A DNA stretch of 9,197 nt from assembly GCA_031259185.1 (NCBI GenBank), contig JAIRLV010000059.1, positions 1-9,197 on the forward strand, written 5' to 3'. Source of the stretch: Elusimicrobiota bacterium. GTDB taxonomy: Bacteria > RUG730. A model generated the notes under the pieces. That model was not told where the DNA came from. It made no database searches and saw nothing but the letters and a program-made list of their open reading frames with translations. Positions 1 through 5,020 of this stretch are shown here, piece after piece (position 1 is the stretch's first letter; each line of letters starts with the position of its first letter). Made by a program: the position numbers and the translations under genes.

Positions 1-793
1 TGTTTTTTATAAATAAACTATCGTTCTTTTTTATTAATCCTCTTAAATATTCATCATTCTTATACTTTGAAGTTAAGATTGGTTCTAATAATCTTATTTG
101 TAAATATTTGCTATTTAATGGAATATCTTTATTAACCCTTTCTTCACCTTCTCTTTGCTTATGATATTTTTCATAAAGACCTAAATAAAAATAAAGTGCA
201 TTATTTTTATCGTTTAATTTTGTTGCCTCTTCGTTTTTTCCTTTTAATGATAAATCATGAGCATAGATTTTTAAAAATTTTCTAGCATTTTGATAATCTT
301 GAATAAATTTAGAAAAATTTTTTTTATATTCTGTATTATTCCAATCATTAACGAATACAGAACGTTGGGCAATTGGTTTATCTTTTAATAATTCAACAAT
401 TTCATTAAAAGTTTTCTTTGTAGTTATCAAAGACTTAACTACATATTCAGCAATAGGAGATTGTTTTATCCCTCTAACACTACTTTTTAATTTATCAGAA
501 TCAATAATAATCTCTACTTCAACATCTTTATCCGTTATTTGTCTCATTTTATCTGTCATATTTATTTCGGCAAATTTACGATTTGTTTTTTTAATTGGAG
601 AAGCTGATTTTCTTATTAATGAAACTTCTTTTGACTCTTCTTGATCTAATGAATAATCATATTGTTTTGCTTTAACTATACCACTTACTAATATTCTTTG
701 TAATCCTCTAGCGTTTGTATAATGTAGAATTTTATTTCCTTCTTTAAGATCTTCTTTCCATTCAAAAAGCAAAACAATATCATTAAATTTCAT
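1..793 (-). CDS. Partial phage protein, weakly ADP-ribosyltransferase-like, 3' end outside window
   Basis: The frame is open from an ATG at 793 to the left edge, giving 264 codons without a stop, so the C-terminus is missing. I do not recognise a specific family. Residues 22-40 contain I-L-H-Y-T-N followed by GLQRIL and SG. This resembles the 'LYHxT..NL..IL..G' opening seen in DarT/ART-like and related phage proteins. SLIR at 58-61 and the strand-rich EVEIIIDSDKL at 92-102 add to that resemblance. The rest (about 120-264) is charged and probably helical. No complete NAD-binding triad can be demonstrated, so an enzymatic role is inference only. The gene lies 46 bp downstream of uvsX with no terminator between them, so it is probably the last visible gene of that transcript. 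Its ribosome site is weak: a GGAAAG lies about 20 bases upstream. An unrelated structural or host-takeover protein is equally possible. Confidence 0.8.
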   Translation of the reverse strand, partial: MKFNDIVLLFEWKEDLKEGNKILHYTNARGLQRILVSGIVKAKQYDYSLDQEESKEVSLIRKSASPIKKTNRKFAEINMTDKMRQITDKDVEVEIIIDSDKLKSSVRGIKQSPIAEYVVKSLITTKKTFNEIVELLKDKPIAQRSVFVNDWNNTEYKKNFSKFIQDYQNARKFLKIYAHDLSLKGKNEEATKLNDKNNALYFYLGLYEKYHKQREGEERVNKDIPLNSKYLQIRLLEPILTSKYKNDEYLRGLIKKNDSLFIKN

Positions 794-839
794 ATATTTA
801 ACTTTTAGGAACTTTCCAGATCTAACTCCATTGTTTCAA

Positions 840-3281
840 TTATTCTTTATCCTTTTCCATTTGTTCTAGCATTTTATCTGCATCAATTCCATCAGCTGAG
901 TATTCGTTTTCAGTATCATCAAGTAAATCACTATAATCGGCATATTGAGTTTTAAATTTTGATTCTTCAATTATTTTTTCTTTTTCTTCAAGAAGTTTTT
1001 GAAATAAATCAATAAATTTTTCTTTATCTTTCAAAAAGATTTCTACAAAATCTTTTTTATAAAAAGATTTAAATTCTTCTATACTTTCTATTAAATATCT
1101 GCTTCCATTTTTTTGTATAATTTCAAAATCTTGTAAAAGTGTAAATATTCCAGACGATTGAACTGCTCCATAAGTAGAATCGATAAGTAAAAAAGCGTTT
1201 CTATCTTGTGTTCCTGCACGACTTTTTTTAATAGTTGCTCTTATTGGTTTTTGCGTCATCCCTAAAGAAGAAATTCTTCTAAGTTTTTCTTCTTTAATTT
1301 GAGCTTCGGTAAGATTTGAATCGTCAGAATTTACAACCTTAAGTTCAATACTTACTGAAGGATTGTAAATGACACTTAAGCCGCCCGACTGAATAAATGG
1401 ATCATATGGATTCATACTTACATATTGTTTATTAGAAAAAACAAGTGTTGCATTAGTATTTTCAATAAGTCCTGATATAGATGAAAATAAATCATTCAGA
1501 TTTTTTCCTCTCATACCCATATCTGAAGTTCCACCAAGTTCTCTTACTGATTTTATATTTGCCATACTATCAATTATAATAAGAACCTTGCTACTAATTT
1601 TTTTATATTCAAGTTGATAAAGCAAAGTTTTAAGAAAATAAATTAATCCAACTTTGTAAAGATATTTCTCAGTATCTTTATTTTTTGGGAGTTCGCTATC
1701 TTTTACTTCTTCAATATTTCCATTTTCTTTATTTATTTTATAATTGGTAAATGTTCCAATAAATTGATATCTAACTTTTTTATCAGGCGGTACTTTTACC
1801 CATTTTAAAGTATCTTGATTTATTCCTCCTGCTTCACTATTTATGATAATAACTTGATCTATTTGAGGATCGCGCATTAGTTGACAGAGGAACATCGTAT
1901 TATGAACCACCATAAAATCATATAACAAAAACCTTCCGTCACCTTCTATACAAAAACCATAATAATTTCCTTCACCTACAGAAGTTATATCTTTTACGCA
2001 ATAATGATTCCAAGCTTTTATATTACTTTTTATCGCTTGTTTTCTTTTTAATTTTGTAGGTATTCTGTATATTTCTCCAGAGATATAAATTCTATAATAT
2101 TCTCCAGAAAAATTTAAACTTTTTATTGTTTTAATGGTTTTAGTATAAGTTGATGTAAACCCTAAACTTCTCGCTAAAAAAACAATTTCCTCTGCCATAT
2201 TTTCGTATTTTGTTGTAATTTCAAAACTTTGTGAAATATATTTTTCTTTACTTACTTTGTTATTAAGGTATCCATCAGTATCTATTAAACCAGCTAATAA
2301 ATTAAGCCTAACATTTTCTGAATTTTTTAAATAAACATCTGGTATATGTTTTTTGTCCTTGCCTAACAAATTTAATTTTTCGAGTAGTTTATAAATTTCA
2401 TTTTTTTCACTTTTTTCATTAAAAATATGAGCATTAGTATAATCAATTTTAAGATTAAATTTCTTAATTATATTAAAAAAAATATCAATTTCCTCTTCGC
2501 TTAAATATTTTTTTATTTCATCTTCTTTTTTATTTTTCTTAAATCTTACTAATTTGTTTTTTTTATTTTTTTTGTCATACGGGAAAATATTAATACCAAG
2601 GTTATATTTGTTGGCTATAAATCTACAATAATCTATAATTTCATTATCCTGTGTTGTTATACTTGTTTCTCTTGAAGTTCCATCTCCAAGCCATAGACCA
2701 AGAAAATAAGGATCTAATTCTATTTTTTGTTCTTCAAATTTAACAGGCATTTTAAAAAAACAAAAATCTCTTTTATACTTTTTTTCTTCTTTTAAAAAAT
2801 CAACCAATGAAATATCTATTACTTTCCCAATATTTCTTTTTGTACTACCAGTAATGGTTAAAATATGAGATTTATTTACTATAAGAGGTTTTACATTTTT
2901 GTTAAATGTAATTTTAAACATTTCTTCTTTTCCATTAGTCACGCCAGTTACTTTTCTAGGAGTAGAATCCCATCCCATAACATATTCGTTTTCTTTTACA
3001 TCTTGAACTTTTCTACAAGAACCATCCGCCATCATTACTTCAGTGTTTTCGGCAAAACATTTGCCACTACCGGATAGCCCAAAAAAAGAGCTTATTCTTT
3101 GCCCCGGAATACCTTTACGCAAATTTTTTGTTATAGCATAATTAAGGGCATAACTACCAGTATCTATATAATAAGTTGGTTCAAGTTCTGTTCCTGTGCT
3201 TATATCTTGCAATTCATTAAATTCAGATTCAATTATTGAATCAAGTTCTGATAGATTTTCACTTACTTTCTTTTTTGCCAT
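840..3281 (-). CDS. uvsX: UvsX/RecA-like recombinase precursor with intein in the Walker A loop
   Basis: This is a RecA-family strand-exchange ATPase of phage UvsX type, acting in recombination-dependent replication and repair. The precursor is 813 aa. Residues 75-461 are an intein, leaving a 426-aa mature protein, slightly longer than T4 UvsX (about 390 aa). The Walker A motif GLSGSGK (68-74) is interrupted after Lys and resumes with T462. The probable catalytic Glu is E483 in NSEAGG, and Walker B is VLIIID (566-571). The stretch around 583-600 (GGTSDMGMRGKNLNDLF) and the KSRAG region near 686 follow the UvsX pattern. The C-terminus (about 780-813) is a strongly acidic tail. The ATG at 3281 has a good ribosome site, GGAG five bases upstream. 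A 58-aa ORF ends 12 bp upstream, and a perfect promoter lies about 200 bp upstream. Family assignment is strong; T4-like partners (UvsY, gp32) are not visible here. Confidence 0.95.
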   Translation of the reverse strand: MAKKKVSENLSELDSIIESEFNELQDISTGTELEPTYYIDTGSYALNYAITKNLRKGIPGQRISSFFGLSGSGKCFAENTEVMMADGSCRKVQDVKENEYVMGWDSTPRKVTGVTNGKEEMFKITFNKNVKPLIVNKSHILTITGSTKRNIGKVIDISLVDFLKEEKKYKRDFCFFKMPVKFEEQKIELDPYFLGLWLGDGTSRETSITTQDNEIIDYCRFIANKYNLGINIFPYDKKNKKNKLVRFKKNKKEDEIKKYLSEEEIDIFFNIIKKFNLKIDYTNAHIFNEKSEKNEIYKLLEKLNLLGKDKKHIPDVYLKNSENVRLNLLAGLIDTDGYLNNKVSKEKYISQSFEITTKYENMAEEIVFLARSLGFTSTYTKTIKTIKSLNFSGEYYRIYISGEIYRIPTKLKRKQAIKSNIKAWNHYCVKDITSVGEGNYYGFCIEGDGRFLLYDFMVVHNTMFLCQLMRDPQIDQVIIINSEAGGINQDTLKWVKVPPDKKVRYQFIGTFTNYKINKENGNIEEVKDSELPKNKDTEKYLYKVGLIYFLKTLLYQLEYKKISSKVLIIIDSMANIKSVRELGGTSDMGMRGKNLNDLFSSISGLIENTNATLVFSNKQYVSMNPYDPFIQSGGLSVIYNPSVSIELKVVNSDDSNLTEAQIKEEKLRRISSLGMTQKPIRATIKKSRAGTQDRNAFLLIDSTYGAVQSSGIFTLLQDFEIIQKNGSRYLIESIEEFKSFYKKDFVEIFLKDKEKFIDLFQKLLEEKEKIIEESKFKTQYADYSDLLDDTENEYSADGIDADKMLEQMEKDKE
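1899..3059 (-). mobile_element. LAGLIDADG intein in UvsX, inserted at GSGK/T
   Basis: This is a 387-residue in-frame intein covering UvsX precursor residues 75-461. It begins with Cys (CFAENTEV, block A) and ends with VVHN, followed by Thr as the +1 nucleophile; the penultimate His is canonical. Block B is VNKSHI, with Asn where Thr is usual in TxxH. The two endonuclease motifs are LGLWLGDG (precursor 194-201) and LAGLIDTDG (329-337). Both probable catalytic Asp residues (D200, D336) are present, so the homing endonuclease may be active. The region is very Lys/Asn-rich and has long A-runs on the coding strand. Splicing rejoins the nucleotide-binding P-loop between Lys and Thr. This is the same logic as inteins known at P-loops of archaeal RadA and vacuolar ATPases. 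Boundaries are set by the flanking RecA motif and are reliable. Confidence 0.95.
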
Positions 3282-3293
3282 TTTTTCTCCATT

Positions 3294-3470
3294 TTATATT
3301 TTAAATTTTCTTTTTTCAAAAGGTAAAATTATTTTTATATTTGTATTATATTCATTTAAATAACTAAACATATAACTTTGCCCATCATAAACTACCCAAA
3401 CAGTATTTTGATAATTACCTGTAGTATAATAATTATAGCTATTTGAACTTGCTGTTTCATTATTATTCAT
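3294..3470 (-). CDS. Small hypothetical protein (58 aa) upstream of uvsX
   Basis: This is a 58-codon frame from ATG 3470 to TAA 3294, ending 12 bp before uvsX. I recognise no family. The product is rich in Asn and Tyr at its N-terminus, with a central VWVVYDGQSYMFSYL segment suggesting beta strands, and a basic C-terminus (EKRKFKI). There is no signal peptide or membrane segment. It is the first frame of useful length after the perfect promoter at 3487-3522. The AAGGA ribosome site (3488-3484) sits about 13 bases from this ATG, which is longer than ideal. It is better spaced for an out-of-frame ATG at 3480 that would give only MKRYE. The gene is plausible because it fills the gap in an otherwise gapless operon, but it could also be untranslated leader of uvsX. 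Confidence 0.5.
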   Translation of the reverse strand: MNNNETASSNSYNYYTTGNYQNTVWVVYDGQSYMFSYLNEYNTNIKIILPFEKRKFKI

Positions 3471-3486
3471 ATCGTTTCATTTTTCC

Positions 3487-3522
3487 TTATTTTATTATAC
3501 TCTTGTTTTTTTCTTTTGTCAA
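3487..3522 (-). promoter_or_regulatory. Perfect sigma70-type promoter upstream of the 58-aa ORF and uvsX
   Basis: On the minus strand the -35 TTGACA occupies 3522-3517 and the -10 TATAAT occupies 3499-3494, with an exact 17-bp spacer. All 12 consensus bases match. The predicted start is near 3487, just inside the AAGGA ribosome site, so transcripts would have an unusually short leader. The -35 box lies 8 bp beyond the stop of the 61-aa gene, so the promoter sits in the only gap between that gene and the uvsX group. It should drive the 58-aa ORF, uvsX and the gene after it with host RNA polymerase. Confidence 0.85.
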
Positions 3523-3529
3523 GAGGTTG

Positions 3530-3715
3530 TTATTTATCAGCTAAAATTTCACATTCAAATTTAAATTCTTCATATTCTTTTTTTGTTATTGCTATTTTAG
3601 TATTTCTTGTTCTTACAATCAATATATCTCCTGTATCAAATAAAATTTTAGAATCATATTTTAATCCAATAGATAATAATCTTTGAAATCTTTCTTTAGG
3701 CATATTATAACTCAT
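3530..3715 (-). CDS. Small hypothetical protein (61 aa) downstream of the 5' nuclease
   Basis: This 61-codon frame overlaps the end of the 5' nuclease gene by 11 bp, which suggests translational coupling. I recognise no family. A basic helix-like N-terminus (KERFQRLLSIGLKY) is followed by a strand-rich part with SKILFDTGDILIVRTRN and TKIAITKKEY, then an acidic end. No cysteine cluster, membrane segment or signal peptide is present; there is one Cys near the C-terminus. A second in-frame ATG at 3703 (residue 5) is an alternative start, giving 57 aa, with GAG eight bases upstream. The compact alpha/beta layout and its position among replication genes would fit a small DNA-metabolism accessory protein, but that is only context. 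The gene ends 8 bp before the -35 box of the uvsX promoter. Confidence 0.7.
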   Translation of the reverse strand: MSYNMPKERFQRLLSIGLKYDSKILFDTGDILIVRTRNTKIAITKKEYEEFKFECEILADK

Positions 3716-4595
3716 TTATCATTTTCTCTAATTCTTCATCACTTGAAATACTAAATTCTTTATTTTGAATTAATTGAATTTTCCCATAAATTTCATTCCA
3801 TTCATCAAAAATTTCTACCATTTTATATCTAATAAAGAAAGCTTCTATTTCATCTTTTTTAAATTCATTCCATTCTGTTTTTATCCATTCTTGTTCAATT
3901 CTATCTTGTAATTCTCTTGGAGATTTTCTTAAATCAACAATTTTCATAATCGTATTCATTATTTCTATATTTTCTGAAGTCATTTTTTTATTCCACAAAA
4001 CTTTATCTTCTAACATTTTTTTAAGAGTTTCTTTACCTATTCTTGGAACTCCTTTAATGTTATCACTTGTGTCTCCAATTATTGCTTTTTCTAAAAGTAT
4101 GTTATCATTTTTTTCTAAAAACATCATTTTTATTGGGCTATAAAGTTTTACATATGGAAAAAAACTTAACAATTGTCTAAAATCTCCATCTGTACTTATG
4201 ACAATAATATCTTCTTCGTTTATTTCACATAATTTATAAATAAGATCATCGCCTTCAGCTCCATCCACTATAAAGTTTTTACATCTAAATAAATTTAAAT
4301 AATTTCTAATTCCATCAAAAAATTTCCTATCTATAAATTTAATAGGTTTTCTATTTTCTTTATAAAGTGGATAAATTTCTTTTCTCCAATTTTTTCCAGA
4401 TGGATGATCAAAACAAAATACAATATTTTTATATGTTGTAAGTATTGGAAAAATTTTTCTACTTAATATATGGTAAAAAAATCCTAAATCCTCTTCTTTA
4501 AACTCATACTCAATTCCATTTTTTTCTTGTAATGCTTTTAGTGCTTGACTAAAGCAAATCATTATTATATTATTAGTATCTACTATACACAACAT
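3705..4595 (-). CDS. 5'-3' exonuclease / flap endonuclease of T4 RNase H type
   Basis: This is a 296-aa metal-dependent 5' nuclease of the FEN/T4 RNase H family, which removes RNA primers and 5' flaps behind the replication fork. The length matches T4 RNase H (about 305 aa). The acidic metal ligands appear in family order: D6 in IVDTNN, D63 in CFDHPSG followed by WRKEIYPLYKENR (70-82), E114-G-D116-D117 in AEGDDLIY, D136/D138 in STDGDF, and D175/D178 in GDTSDNIKGVPRIG. The last is the helix-hairpin-helix DNA-binding region. All key residues are intact. The start codon follows the stop of the upstream gene directly (TAAATG), with AAGGA nine bases upstream. It belongs to the transcript that begins at the promoter near 5000. 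A helper exonuclease of the DNA polymerase I N-terminal type is the nearest alternative, but there is no polymerase domain attached. Confidence 0.93.
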   Translation of the reverse strand: MLCIVDTNNIIMICFSQALKALQEKNGIEYEFKEEDLGFFYHILSRKIFPILTTYKNIVFCFDHPSGKNWRKEIYPLYKENRKPIKFIDRKFFDGIRNYLNLFRCKNFIVDGAEGDDLIYKLCEINEEDIIVISTDGDFRQLLSFFPYVKLYSPIKMMFLEKNDNILLEKAIIGDTSDNIKGVPRIGKETLKKMLEDKVLWNKKMTSENIEIMNTIMKIVDLRKSPRELQDRIEQEWIKTEWNEFKKDEIEAFFIRYKMVEIFDEWNEIYGKIQLIQNKEFSISSDEELEKMINEL

Positions 4596-4724
4596 TTAAT
4601 TTTCCTTCTCAATTTCTTTTATTATTCCGTTAACATTTTCATAATAATGTTCTTCTGTAATTTCTACAGGTATTTCATCGTCCATAATTATTAGGACGCT
4701 TTTATTGTTATTATTTTTTTTCAT
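4596..4724 (-). CDS. Small acidic hypothetical protein (42 aa)
   Basis: I choose ATG 4724, giving 42 aa with a KKNNNNK start followed by SVLIIMDDEIPVEITEEHYY and an acidic end. The frame is open further upstream, to ATG 4805 and TTG 4808 (up to 70 aa). Those starts would overlap the Cys-rich gene by more than 50 bp and lack a good ribosome site. The 4724 start has GGGAA 11 bases upstream and forms an ATGA junction with a possible 11-codon ORF. The stop is immediately adjacent to the 5' nuclease start (TAAATG), so the two genes are probably translated in sequence. I recognise no family. The strand-turn-strand look (SVLIIMDDEIPVEI) resembles many small phage proteins of unknown role. Confidence 0.6.
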   Translation of the reverse strand: MKKNNNNKSVLIIMDDEIPVEITEEHYYENVNGIIKEIEKEN

Positions 4725-4756
4725 AATAAATTCGTTCCCGTACTTCCGTCGGTCAT
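4721..4756 (-). other. Possible 11-codon micro-ORF linking two small genes
   Basis: The minus strand reads MTDGSTGTNLL and stop. Its ATG (4756-4754) overlaps the TGA of the Cys-rich gene (ATGA). Its own TGA (4723-4721) overlaps the ATG of the 42-aa gene (ATGA again). The stretch is clearly more GC-rich than its surroundings. It may be a translated coupling leader, or simply spacer DNA in which two overlaps arose by chance. It is too short for codon statistics to decide. Confidence 0.3.
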
Positions 4757-4980
4757 TTTTTTGCGCCTGTTGAATATCTTGGCAAAAGTTCTTTTGATAA
4801 ATCATCAAATACTTTTTGCCAATTTATTGTTCGACTAACTCCAAAACAAAAAATATTTTCTCTAACATCTTTTGTTGCTAAACAATTCTTAAATATAGAA
4901 TCTGATGTTTTAGAGGTGTAAAAATTTTTTAAATTTATGTCCACATCTTTATGTGGACAATTATTGCAATTTCTAAACAT
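4753..4980 (-). CDS. Cys-rich small protein (75 aa), possible zinc-binding
   Basis: This 75-aa protein is the first gene after the perfect promoter at 4985-5020. Cysteines at 5, 8, 33 and 45, with H10 next to the first pair (CNNCPH), could form a single zinc site of CxxC...C...C type; this is inference. The second half has NWQKVFDDLSKELLPRY, probably helical. No family is recognised. The ATG at 4980 is the only Met in the protein and has AAGGA six bases upstream. However, the promoter's predicted start falls at or after that AAGGA, so mRNA made from this promoter would be nearly leaderless. The ribosome site would serve only read-through mRNA from the polymerase genes. Codons 6-13 are covered by a 9-bp perfect hairpin. 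The gene ends at TGA 4753 with an ATGA overlap to the next small ORF. Confidence 0.65.
   Translation of the reverse strand: MFRNCNNCPHKDVDINLKNFYTSKTSDSIFKNCLATKDVRENIFCFGVSRTINWQKVFDDLSKELLPRYSTGAKK
4938..4959 (-). repeat. Perfect 9-bp stem-loop inside the start of the Cys-rich gene
   Basis: The arms TGTCCACAT and ATGTGGACA pair perfectly around a 4-base loop (AAAG on the minus strand). The hairpin begins about 26 bases into the predicted transcript from the 4985-5020 promoter and about 22 bases after the ATG. It is not followed by a T-run, so it is not a standard terminator. It may modulate translation, mRNA stability or processing, or bind a protein. Confidence 0.7.
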
Positions 4981-4984
4981 TTAT

Positions 4985-5020
4985 AATCCTTATTATATAA
5001 CTTAATCAGCTGCTTGTCAA
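4985..5020 (-). promoter_or_regulatory. Perfect sigma70-type promoter at the 3' end of the DnaE C-fragment gene
   Basis: On the minus strand the -35 TTGACA is at 5020-5015 and the -10 TATAAT is at 4997-4992, with a 17-bp spacer; all 12 bases match consensus. The -35 lies within the last codons of the polymerase fragment (Leu-Thr of LTSS). The -10 lies in the short gap before the Cys-rich gene, only 11 bp from its ATG, so the transcript should have almost no leader. An imperfect palindrome (CTGCTTG-T-CAAGTAG, plus strand 5010-5024) overlaps the -35 box and could be an operator, but TTGACAA is itself palindromic. It probably drives the small genes and the 5' nuclease. Confidence 0.85.

Noticed and set aside
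794-839. Terminator between uvsX and the leftmost gene
   Set aside because: The GGAA/TTCC inverted repeat here has a two-base centre and no T-run, so it cannot form a stable terminator hairpin.
2510-2580. Long A-runs on the coding strand of the uvsX intein as a programmed slippage site
   Set aside because: They encode Lys/Asn repeats in a very AT-rich region and the frame continues intact on both sides; nothing suggests frameshifting is needed.
2865-3077. Plus-strand frame of 70 codons
   Set aside because: It lies opposite the well-supported UvsX intein and its junction. It has no ribosome site or recognisable motif, and is a shadow of the minus-strand gene.
4564-4592. Additional promoter at the 5' nuclease start
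   Set aside because: TATAAT is present, but the hexamer 17 bp upstream (TTGTGT) matches consensus at only three positions and both lie within the coding sequence of an AT-rich gene.
4725-4808. Longer 70-aa version of the 42-aa gene starting at TTG 4808 or ATG 4805
   Set aside because: It would overlap the Cys-rich gene by more than 50 bp in another frame and lacks a good ribosome site; ATG 4724 fits the compact layout better.
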